64,000 nt of DNA. Source: Rostratula benghalensis. Its lineage: Eukaryota > Chordata > Aves > Charadriiformes > Rostratulidae. The notes beneath the pieces were generated by a model. That model ran no database searches and was not told the origin of the DNA. It worked only from the letters and a program-made list of their open reading frames with translations. A program made the position numbers and the translations under genes. The stretch is from assembly GCA_013399305.1 (NCBI GenBank), contig VXAI01000038.1:5332151-5396150 (forward strand), in the 5' to 3' direction. This document shows, in pieces, positions 1-10,829 of this stretch (position 1 is the first letter of the stretch; each line of letters opens with the position of its first letter).

Positions 1-1900
1 GGCAGCAACAAGAAATACTCTCCACCAGGAAAAAAGATGATCTGGTTGTTATCAAGAAGCATAAACAATGCTCCAGTGGCCAACTCTGGCTAATGCCACC
101 AGGCAGGAGGACTGGCTCCTGTGAGCAGCCCGACCTTGTGTCCCAGACCCTCTGAAGTCTCATCAGTGGGACATTGACCTGAGGCATTCTAGTGCTAATG
201 CAGATTGTATAGCAAGACAGGTAAGGAAGCTGATGAAATTCAAGCTATTAAGAACTTTATAATCAGCACCTTGACTCTAACCTGGAGGTTTACTGGCAGC
301 AGTGTAGAGCTTAGTGCAGAGCAGAGATTGCATAGTTCAGTAGCACTCTGCTTTAGATTCCTCACAGGGCTATCAATAATTTATTAAAGGTAAACACAGT
401 TATCGATTTGTCATTTTCTTACATAAACAATAGAGCTGTAACACCAGGTGTACAAGATAAGGGCCTTTTCCTGAAAAGGCCTATAACCGCACGGGTATCT
501 ACTCTCAGGTCAATTTACCAGGGCAAAGCAGCGTGATGCTGCAGAGTGCAGTTGCTTCAAGCTATTGCTTAATTCAGGTAATAAGTAGGATTTTGATGGA
601 ATTCACATTTTTACATGCTCATTGCAAGAGATATTCTTGAAAGTGTCAGAATCATTGTGAGTCAGAAATAAAAGTGAGTTAAAGGCAGCGTTTTTAACCC
701 ATCTGATATGGTTCCAGAGAGTTTTCACAAGATCATTCTACCAGCTGTCCCCCAGCAGGACTGGGAAATGCATGATCCACAGCTGGTCATAGCCACCTGT
801 CCTGGAGAACATCTCATGATCTTATTAGGGATTGGTGTAAAGAACTAAATGATGAAGGAGGACTATGAGTAACTATGTCCAGGCAGAGATCAGAGAACTA
901 CTTGAGAGCTCTGTGAGTGAAACTGTCTGCATAAATCTGACAGAAGTGTGTAGAGGGACATACAGTGGGAGTTTCTTTGAAAATCTGAATGCACCAATGG
1001 GTACAGTATGTTGCAATGTATGAAAAAGGACTAGGCACTTGATACCATTCTTAGAAATTTGTGTTTTGAGATATTTCCAGTTATTTCTTGTCCCTGAGTT
1101 ATTTAGTTGTATAAAATACATGTTTCAAACAAATAGGAAATTATCCTTTAGAAATAATCTGTTGATGAGCTGATATATGGGGTGTCATTTGGATAATTTG
1201 TGTCCCCACCAGGCAGTGCTTCTGCAAATTTTGTCCATTCCAAGTCTATTACTCAAGTTAATATTTGTAATTAAGAATGACATTCTTGACTTCAGCATGT
1301 ACATATCCATTAGAAAAAACAATTCAATAAGGCGTCGACTAGCTTACAAGTTAGTGATGCCAAATGAAGTCATTAGATTTGTCAGTCAGTCTGGCACCAC
1401 TCTTCTGATTAGCAGCTTTCCTTTTTTGGGTAGGAATCACCCAACATCTCTGTGCCTCAAGGAGATTTTGTTGTAACCAGAAACTACTCCAACAATCTCT
1501 GGTTAAAAAATAACTCACCTTTGCTTAAGGACATCTAAGGAAGGAGCATTCTGACCTACTTCTGACAGGAAGCTAGTCACAGCTTCTTTCCTTCTGACCT
1601 TTTGGAATGAGCATGAACATTTGCCTGTGATGAAGATAATGGAAGAAAATATGTATGAGAATGAGTCACTGAAATTTTTGTTCAGAAGGCAAGATCCAGG
1701 ATCCCAAGAGATCTTTATTTATAGCCTAAGCAAACTCAATGGAGAGTTTCAGGAGAACAAGTGAAACTGTAGAAGAAGCTAAAGTAATGAATAATGATAA
1801 CTCAAACAGGCTATTTCGATCACAATTAAATGAGCACATTATGGTAGTAAAACTGCAAAAGACCGAAGACAGTTTTAATGCTGTGGAGCCCTGCAAGACT
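1..1900. other. Non-coding unique sequence, no gene seen
   Basis: AT-rich single-copy-looking DNA. Open frames here are short (99 aa or less), lack recognisable motifs and occur on both strands. A perfect-looking GTGAGT 5' splice motif on the minus strand at 1513-1518 defines one exon-like segment listed separately. No RNA gene, interspersed repeat or CpG cluster was recognised. Confidence 0.6.
1519..1561 (-). other. Exon-like segment (very low confidence)
   Basis: On the minus strand a pyrimidine-containing 3' splice motif (CTTCCTGTCAG) precedes 43 bases that end in AAAG followed by GTGAGT. Only one of the three frames is open, reading VGQNAPSLDVLKQ. The segment matches no family I recognise. 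A 43-nt span is short enough that an open frame is unremarkable, and single good donor motifs are expected by chance in this much sequence. It could equally be noise, a non-coding RNA exon or a real small exon of a minus-strand gene. Confidence 0.1.
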
Positions 1901-1920
1901 TTTTGGAATATATATTGGAG

Positions 1921-2035
1921 ATCACAAAATCATTCAGGTTGGAAGAGACCCTTGGGATCATCTAGTCCAACCATCAGCCCTGCTCTACAGAGTTCTGCCC
2001 CACACCATATTCCCCAACACCGCTGTTGCATTTCA
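1921..2035 (-). mobile_element. CR1 LINE 3'-end fragment
   Basis: Read on the plus strand, the segment runs from an 'ATCACAAAATCATTC' terminus through GGTTGGAAGAGACCC, GGGATCATCTAGTCCAACC and the following 'CTGCTCTACAGAG...CACCATATTCCCCAACACC' stretch. This is the reverse complement of the well-known 3' untranslated end of CR1 LINEs, so the element lies on the minus strand. It is a 5'-truncated remnant of about 115 bases with no coding part, as is usual for CR1. Short open frames crossing it are accidental. The far boundary is approximate. Confidence 0.85.
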
Positions 2036-2828
2036 CTTGCTGCCTTTATCTCCATCAAAGCAGTGCAGTAGACGTCTAGAATAGAAACAGCTACGGGATA
2101 AATCAGGATAATCTTTGTGTCTGTCTTAAATCCTGCCACCAAAGGGTGTGGTATTACCAGAAATATATTGAAACATATTTGGGGACAAAAATTATTTACT
2201 ATTGCAAGAATAAAATCAGTTTGTCTCAATGTAACGTATTTATCACTCTTAATTTGACTGTGATCATAAAGTAACCAGAGTCAGAAAATAGATCTGGACT
2301 TCTCAGAGCTGATGGAGGAGAAAAAAAGCTCCTGTCATGCATGTTACTAAAGGAAAACGACTCACATGATTTTACATGAATGATTTGCCTGTGTATACAT
2401 GTAACAGAAAGGCACTACCAGGTTAACAGCAGTACAATGTATCACAAAGAATATCACAAATGTCACAACACCATTCCTCAGCCTGTGGTCTGTGATTTCT
2501 TCTGATCACACCAATTCCCTGATAGACCCCACCTCTGGGGTCTGGTGTGGAGACGCAGTGTTGCTTCTAGGTCAGGTCCTCCTGAACACGAGGAAATGGT
2601 AATTGTAGCCTGAGCTCTTCTAATGGGTTGCTGAGTGAATTTAGACAAGTCATGTACTCTCCGAGTGCCTCAGTTTCTCTACCTTTCACAAGGAAATTAT
2701 GACGCCTGTTTTTTAAGTAAAAAACCGTAAGACATTTAGCTGAAAAGTGATATATCAGAAAGGTACTGTTCCTACCTGGGAGGAAAACAGAATTTAGTGA
2801 ACAGCCAAGCTTTCCCCTTTCCCACATG

Positions 2829-2866
2829 CATATATATGTATGTGTGTGTATATATATATCTATATT
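2829..2866. repeat. TA/TG dinucleotide microsatellite
   Basis: An imperfect alternating purine-pyrimidine tract of TA and TG units (CATATATATGTATGTGTGTG then TATATATATATCTATAT). It is a simple-sequence repeat, likely length-polymorphic and with Z-DNA or cruciform-prone character. No functional link is visible. Confidence 0.8.
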
Positions 2867-3322
2867 CAGGCCCACTTTAGTACAAGTGTGATTTTCTTCT
2901 GTTTATACTTACAGTCATGATTCCTGTATCTCTGCTTCTGCTAGAGTGAATTTTTCACAGTGCCTCTGTAGCCTTTTACGCATACTAACAGGGTGAGTGC
3001 CTGTTCATCTGTTGTGTGACTCTGAAGCTATTACAGAGAGAAATAACATCAATGTTTAAAAATAAAAGAGCAACTGAGAACTTTAGGGATGTACCTGTCT
3101 CTGTGACGTTCTTCATTCGTGGTAAAATGGAGCGGTTGGAAATACCACTTGGGTCTTTTTGGTGGTGGACGGATCAGCTGCAGCGTGTGCTGTTTGCTGG
3201 CAGCAGCAGGAGTATTTTTGGAAAGGATGGAGGGGTGATTCTCTTGCCTGGCTTTGCACGTCACTGTGATCTCAGTGCTGCCGAATATATGATGCGTCTC
3301 AAACTGCAAGTCTCGCTTGCAG

Positions 3323-3364
3323 CAGCTGCATGATGAATGTAAACTGCTACTAGAAGAAATGAAG
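3323..3364 (+). other. Exon-like microexon candidate with coiled-coil-like peptide
   Basis: A CGCTTGCAG 3' splice motif is followed by 42 bases ending in ATGAAG and the 5' splice motif GTAACT. The phase-0 reading is QLHDECKLLLEEMK, which looks like a coiled-coil segment with leucines spaced heptad-fashion. The frame is closed by TGA about 30 bases upstream, so the segment could only be coding if the splice site at 3322 is used. The pyrimidine tract is weak. No partner exon could be assigned and no gene is recognised, so chance is the leading explanation. Confidence 0.12.
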
Positions 3365-4375
3365 GTAACTCCCAAGTCAGGAATAATAGCTATTTTTTTC
3401 ACTGGTTATTGCTGTATTGTACCATAAGAGGTTTCCATATATCTGAAACTTAAATTACATCTCTGATAAGCAAACATGTTAGAGATGCTGGTCAGAATTT
3501 TTCAGTGAAACAGATTTCCATCATAAATTCTGTGAAGTCCTCACAAATTCTTTGCAATACAAACTTTTCATAGGAACATGGAGATTTTGCTGAACTTTCA
3601 CATACTTTTATATGGCAGGGTGCAAGTTCTGATCCATATCAGAGAGATAAGGCCATGATGAGATAGCTCTGTGACAAAGTTATTCATCTGGATTATGGGT
3701 ATTCAAAGTGGGACATTCAACCGCTCACCCATACAGCTCTCATATTTAACTTCTTTCCCGTGGTTGTCAAGAGATTTTCCTTCCATCAGTTGTCTCCGTT
3801 TTGCCTGCCGGCTCCTGGCTGGCGCTGCTCTTTGAATGCTTTCCCTTGGGTACCCGGGTAGTAGATGCACTCTCCAGCAGCTTGCAGAAGGATGGGATAA
3901 ATGTTGGAGTTGCAAGTAGGTAAGGGGTAGCTCAGCATTTAGCTGTATCTGGACTGGAGCAGGGTGAAAACTAGGGCTTTTTTTTCCTTTTTGACTGAAG
4001 AAATAATAGGTTAATAGATAGATGTCCCCAGGAACAAGGAGTGGTGTGTACTGGAAGGGAGCTATTGGGGGCTTCCAGAGATGGTGGAGACTGCTGATCA
4101 GTGATCATGGCAAGGGTTGGAGTGGAGGTCACACAGGTTGCCAGGATTGTCCTGATGTGCCTGCTGTATTTGGAACAGGAGCTGCTGCCTACAAGTGAGG
4201 CAAAGCCATGGGTTCTGGAAGGCATCGAGGGAAGCAACAGGGTGGAGGAGACTGTAATGGCTGAAGCCTACTGGGAGAGAGGCTTAGAAACTCCCACTAT
4301 AGGGTGGTCTTTGACAGAAGTCCTTTAGTGGGAAAATTCAGATGGACAGTTAATATGTTTTGCTGTTCCTTAAAG

Positions 4376-4422
4376 TCTAACAACTACGCTTCTGATAACT
4401 CCAGTGTGACACCATTCCTGAA
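4376..4422 (+). other. Exon-like segment (very low confidence)
   Basis: A good 3' splice motif (TTTTGCTGTTCCTTAAAG) precedes 47 bases ending directly at GTAAGT. The frame starting at the first base is open and reads SNNYASDNSSVTPFL. No family is recognised, no compatible neighbouring exon was found, and its length is short enough for the open frame to be accidental. Confidence 0.1.
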
Positions 4423-7400
4423 GTAAGTAAGGGAGCCCCAGAGGAAGCAACTGTGATCATGTGTCCAGCAAATTAAAAGCAGTAGGATATTTACCTAAAA
4501 AGTTTCTTATGAGAAATGGGAAAGTAAAAAGCAGAAACCCTGCATAATTTGCAGATCTGTGTCTGAATTTTCATTAAAAAAACCCAGAAATATAAAAAAT
4601 CATTCAATATTGTACAATGGATCTGATGTTTTTTCAGATTTTTCGTAAGTGGTAATAAGAAACCTCATTAAATTTTCATTATTTAAGGTATGTTCCAATT
4701 TTCTGAAGCTTTGCATCTCCCAAGTTCTTATTCACCATTATTAGTCAAGAGTCTGAAAATATTTGGCAGACATTAATATGTTCAGAAAACATACATCTTT
4801 AATAAATATCTTTGAGAGTGATTATTTTTTTTAAAAAGCAAAATTAAACAGATTCTGAATACATAAGAATGCAATAGCATGAAGTTATACAGATTTAGAA
4901 GGGAAATAATGTGCAGGGACAGACAGGAACAGAGGCTCATAGGACATTATGGGCTTGTTTTGATTGGCTTGTTATTTATCCAGGTGAAATTAAAAGTAAC
5001 GATACTTTGGTAAAATTCTCTTTGTTGGTGTTTATTCACAGTTGAACTGATTTAAGCTGCTAAGATGGGTGCTGGAGTTGTCAAGTGGCAATGTACTCCT
5101 CTTCCCTGTTTGGTAAGCGAGTGAAAGTTTAGCTGAAAGGCTGCAGCTGTTTGCTTCTCGGCTGCCCGTGTGGACCTGGAGATCCAGAGCTGTGGCAGTG
5201 ATGATTTAGAGCAGTCTGACCCAAAATGATCTTCTGAAAATGACAAGACGTGGCTTCAGTTCTTGGCATTCTCACAAATAGCAGTACAATTTCATAGTGT
5301 TAATTTCGCTTTGAGCTGTAGAGTTGTATTTAGAGAATTTATGCCAGAGTTTGTGTATTCCTTAATCTTGGGGTTATTGACACTCGTCATAAAATATATT
5401 CTTTGTCTTTCTTAGGACTTTCCTAACTGCATAATCTAACTCCAGTTTTCCAGGTAAAATGTTGGCCATGTAAGAAAATAGAAATGTAATTAAATGAATG
5501 TTTTAATTCATTGAACAAGAAGAGCTAAAGGGGTCAGAAATACAATGTTTCACTGCAGAACTTGTTTTTATCAACGATTTCATTTTTGCTGTGATGCTGT
5601 CATTGCACTCATTTCAGTGTTTTTCTTCCTTTTATATGTAGCCACGCTTTCCATAAAGCAGTCAGCCTCATTTCAGACAACACAAAGCTTTCTTATGCAT
5701 CTTTGATCTTTTGTATCTTAGCTGAAAACACTTGCATAGGGAAATGGACCTGATTAGTGAACTTTCATAGTTTTCTATAGTAAATGCATTTTGCCTGCTT
5801 ATTGAAAGTAATGGGTTTAGTCCTGAAATTAGTTAACTAATCTTCACTAACACTGTCTTCAACTAGAGAATTGGCCTGCATTTGTTACTGTTCTACTTAT
5901 AGATGTTATTTCTCTATACAATAAAAATGCTTTAGTATAACTCTCACAAGTAAAATGCATTTTAAAGAGAAAGGTGTGACTGCTACTTGCTAACTTCTTT
6001 TCTTCTTGCCTTATCTAGAAAGAAGGAACTTAATTAGTAGAATGAGGGTAAGCTCAGCAAAATGAATAACCATAAATAATAATCATAAATGACAGAATCT
6101 TTTAACAACTGGTAGTAAATAATAAAGATATTTTCTTATGACTATCATTCATGTCATACCAAAGTATTTTATTCTTTTTTGCCAGCAATGTGAGTGCAAT
6201 TGGCTAGCTGGAATATTATTTAATATAAATATATAAATATTATTCAATATAGCAGGTACAGGTCCCACCAATATTTTTTTTAAAAAAACCTGCCTTAGAT
6301 AAATTAAAGAACATGAAGGTATTATTTTTTATTAGATGCAAGCCTCATGTTCTGACTACAGTTATTGTCTCTACAGCTTTCTAGATAGGAAGCATCCTTA
6401 ATCAGAGACTGGTTTTGGAATCTGGGTTGTTCACCTCTCTGTACATATCAATAAGCAGATCCAGTGTTTTATTTGCATATGATAATTTCAGTATTGCTTC
6501 TAAATACCACATAGAGAAGTTACAAGCAAAAAATAATCTGTATTAATAAAACACCTCAGTGCTCCGCAGTGCTCCTGTTCTTACAGATATCAAGGAAGTC
6601 AAGGGATTACTCTGTTTGAAAGTTGATGTGATAAGTGTGAAGAACTGCAAGCAACATTCAGATATAACATTATACCACACCATATATGTGGTAGCTTCTT
6701 TTCTGTATCACAGAATGCTTTCAATTTAATTTTGCAGTACAGCATTAATGAACTCTGAAAGCCTATTCCATATCCTGTCACTCTGTCCCATCATCCCTGC
6801 AAAGTTTTTCTTACTGAGTTTATCCTTTCATCCTGTAACAGACATGTATATATATTTCCTGACTCCTAAACTTGGGTGAATATATGCAAAGCATTATTAA
6901 TGTTCTTAGATAGGGAGTAACGTTAGCATTTCATGTCATAATATTTATTTTTGTTAAGCATTATGCCAGCTGTCCCATGTTTTATGGAGGTTTAGGCAAT
7001 GATAACACACTGTGTCATCTGTAGACATGCTGTTGACCTACTTGGTTTGACAGAAACAGAAATTATACTGGACTGGATATCTCCAAAATGGTCTGTCTCA
7101 TTTCTGTTCATCCAAAGATATGATCCAGATTGCTTTTTCCTTGTTTTGTTTATGAGCCGTCCCACATTTCAGAGGGTTTTGCTAAGTATGCTACTTAGCA
7201 AAGTAGCTGGGGATTTCAGCTGATTGACCCATAGAGCTGCTGAGAAAGGCCAGTCGAAAATGAGAAGTATTTTCAAGAGCTTTGCCAATGCTGCTAGGAG
7301 AGGTGCCCTGCAAAGGCATTCAGATTTCTGATTCACAGGCTGGTAAGATATAAACGTAGCCCTTCTGATACAGAACATCTGGATGGAGAAGAGCTCAGCA

Positions 7401-10400
7401 TCTGCATAGGTCAGTGCCCTGAAGGACATGATCTTCTGAAAATGTCAACTATGTCTCATCCTGAGTAGTACCCATTCCTGCCTGTACATGTCTAGGCCAG
7501 ATCAGGGTGTGCCAAATGCTGCAGCTACTGAGGGAAAAATATGAGTCCTGGGCCTCTCAGTCTGAGTCTGTGAGCACAATGGTGTCACGGCAGCCAACAA
7601 AATCAGATGCACTTTGAATGAAATCATCAAAGAGGCTCAACATATCCTAGAGCTAGAAGAGCTAGAAGTACCAGTATTAGAGTATGGAGTCATAAGGCCA
7701 TGACAGCTTTCTGAGCTCGTGGGGAAAGGCTGGCAGAAATTGAGGTTATTTAAGAACTGGTGCCAGGAAAAAACCTGACTGTCATTTCAACTCTCTGTTC
7801 TTGTAACTTATAAGCTGTCTGCTGCTTCCTTTTGTAAAGCTTCGAACACTATTTAATGAAATTAGTTCAAGTTTATTACCCCCATGAGGCTGAGCGTCTC
7901 CAGACATTGTTTCATTTGTGTGTTTTACCCGTTCTGTGCTGTAATGACTACAGTTTTCTTTCCTGTTACTTCAGTCAAGTTGTGGCTACATCAAGCTAGT
8001 TTAACACAGCAGTGATTTACGTTTGATGAGGAGAGTGCTGGTGCATCTCACAGCTTGAGCACAGCTATTTCTGCAGACTTCTCTTTCTGATTCATCATTC
8101 TTCTCCACTTTTTATTCAGACATTTATGGATTGAATAATAAGTATGATGGGGTTTTACTTAGATGAGTTTGCAGCAGACCTGTGGCAAATATTTTGACAG
8201 AGGTGAGGAAATTCTGGGTTATATCTAATAGCAATTTAATGAACATTTTATTAAAATAAACTTAGTTATGTTTTGTGGTTGCATGAGGCAGTAACTGTCT
8301 GCAGATTTGTGGTCAGGATAGCTTAAAGTTCATTGCAAATATCCTCTTCCTAGAATAGGACCTTCTTTCTCAGCACCCTGACACAAGGCCAGGAGGATGC
8401 AAATGCAGTTAAATGCTTATTTTACAAGTGAGAATATAGTGCAGAATTTTAGCCAATTGTGAGGAATAACATTTGGTATCTACTGTTGGTCAGTTAAGAA
8501 TAACAAATGAAGTTTCAACACACTGGAAGCTTGTGCTGATGCCAAGACAGTATCTGGGAAAAGTGAAAAAGATTCCAAGATTTTGGGACTTTAAGAAAAT
8601 TATACAAGTAAGAGTCGGTGTTACAGGCAGATAGTGTGTGTTGATGCAGGACCACAGTTTGGGGGAGAGGGTATATTTTTCTCTCTCTAAATGGAGATAC
8701 CGGGGTTATACTCAGACTCTGTCCAGTGTCTGAGCTGGACTGGATCTCCCAAAGCAAGTGAGCCAAGTGAGAGCTATGCTGCTGGCTGCCCTTCATCTTG
8801 AGGACTCTCCAGAGCAGGCCTGCAATGGGAGCATGGGAAAGACTCACCCACAGAAACTCTTGTTGGTGTCCTACAAGTTTTTCAGTGCTGGTTTCTTTGC
8901 TGAGGGCCCAAGGTGCTGCCTCTAACATATAATTAGATCTGTATCTGTTGGTGGAGTGTTGCATGTGTTCATATGTATCTCCAGGCACCTTCAGGATGGC
9001 CAAGGTGACTGACCCCTGCCAGTTCTCTCCAGCTGTCTTCCCAAGGCAGTGCTACAGTGTGCTGTCAGCATCTAAGTGTCTGACAGTCTTGATTATAAAC
9101 GTATTCTTGCAAATCAATTAATTTTTAAAAGGTTTTCTCACATCTCCTTTGCAAGTGGGGCTTGACATTCAGCAGGGGGAAAAGCACTTGCATCTTTCCA
9201 CCCTTTAGGAGATTCTGGTTTGGCTGTGTTTCAAACAATCAAAAAACCCCACAATTTCCTTTCTCTCACTTAAGATTTCCAGGACAATATTGGCAGTCTG
9301 GTATCTGTGAACACTGAAACTAGACACTGTCTTGGGTGCCCCTCCCCTGAGGTCAGCAGCAGTACAAGTTGCAGTGAGGGGTATAAGGACAGAGAAAGCC
9401 CAGACCTTATTTAGACAATTTTACCAGCAGTGTACACCCACTGTACTCCCAGCCATCCAATTTTTTTCCACTTTGGCACAACACCTGAAGCAGTGGTTTC
9501 CAGGAAGAATGAACTAATGAGGGTGAGGTGGGATGATTTTTCTCTTTAATGTATCTGTATCACATAGGCAATTCCAGCAGTCATAGAGGACTTAGCAGTC
9601 TACTGTAACCAAGTGGCAGCAACTACATTTACTTTCAGTGTAAACACCCTTCTCTCCTGCAAGTTTCAGAATGAATGAAACAAAATAGAAAGAGTTATCT
9701 CCAGCTTCAATACCTATGGCGTTTCTAACCTTTAGAAGTTTGATTCTGCAATTGAATTAATTAATTTTAATTTGATTTTCAGTATATATATATGATAAGA
9801 TGAGGAAATGTAGACTACTAATTATCATGAAGGACTTGTCTGGGATCAAACATTAACTTAAACTATGAAGCCATTCACAGCTCTGAGGAAAGTCACCACA
9901 TTTTCTGCACTTCAGTTTAGCAGATGTTGAGCTTTTCATAGTGGTATAATAGCATCTGTGTCAAAGGATGTGAAGTGAAGCTCTCAGAGTGTGAGAACAT
10001 CTTTGTGCTTTGTGCTGACACTGCTGGCAACCAAAATAAGGGGCTGAAAGTGACAGCAAGAAATAGGATGCTCTTCTACATGTACCAAGAAACTGAATGG
10101 AGGGCTGAAAGCAGGTGCACGCACACACTGTTGTTCCCACTGCAGTTTTCACATCTTCAAAACACATAAGAGCAGCACAGATGAGACTTTGACCAATGTT
10201 TGTAAATTGAAATTAATGAAAATAAGAAGTAAGAATGTGATAGTAAACACTGAAAGTAAAAAGCAGAGATTTGGAAGGCTACAAATCCTCCTGTCTCACA
10301 CGGCAGCCCAACAATCAGGGATTAGGAAAGATTTTCCTCAAATTCAATCCACCTGAGGAGTCAGTTAACACTCTGGCACCTCAGGTGGTGGTAGCAGTTG

Positions 10401-10760
10401 TCAGGCTGGGTTTGGGGTTGGGTGGATGTGCGCTCTTGTAGGGTAAGTCATGTCTCCTTTTGATATTCTCATGTGAGAGCACTGCATGTATTTAAAGTAT
10501 TTTATATGTTTCAGATGTAGGTGTTACAAAGATGATCTCACTTAGGTGCAGGTGTTGTGTTTGTAAAGACTTCCCTGGGATAATGGATGCTGGAGGTGAT
10601 GAGTAGGAGATACTGTAATGTTTATTGCAGGCAGCAGAGAGGCTTACTTGCTTTGGTGGACTTGAGCTCACATGGATAGGACAAGTTTGCTGTAGGAAGC
10701 TTGCTAGTTTTCAAAGCTATCAAGGAACATGATTTCAAAGTTATCAAGGAGTACAGCTAG

Positions 10761-10822
10761 GTTTGTTTTGTTTTGTTCTGTTTTCGTTTGGTTTGGTTTT
10801 TTGGGGGGGTGGAGGGGTGGGT
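10761..10822. repeat. G/T-rich low-complexity tract
   Basis: Runs of GTTTT, GTTT and GGTTT units pass into a G7 run and GGAGGGGTGGG. It is simple low-complexity sequence. The G-runs (GGGGGGG, GGAGGGG, GGG) might support G-quadruplex folding on the plus strand, but runs and spacing are irregular. Confidence 0.7.
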
Positions 10823-10829
10823 TCACACA

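Larger units (their letters stand above)
2040..10760. other. Long gene-free stretch, unique AT-rich sequence
   Basis: No gene could be supported. The longest frame, 162 aa on the minus strand at 8515-9003, has no domain signature, no upstream promoter-like or CpG-rich sequence, and a mixed composition resembling translated non-coding DNA. A second moderately long pair of frames at 3016-3402 overlaps on opposite strands. A TA/TG tract and two exon-like segments are listed separately. An octamer-like ATTTGCAT site sits at 6471-6478. I saw no interspersed repeat in this interval. Confidence 0.6.

Noticed and set aside
8515..9003. Longest frame in the window, 162 codons on the minus strand
   Set aside because: No recognisable domain, composition like translated non-coding DNA, no splice or promoter context. 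A frame of this length in a locally GC-richer stretch is plausible by chance.
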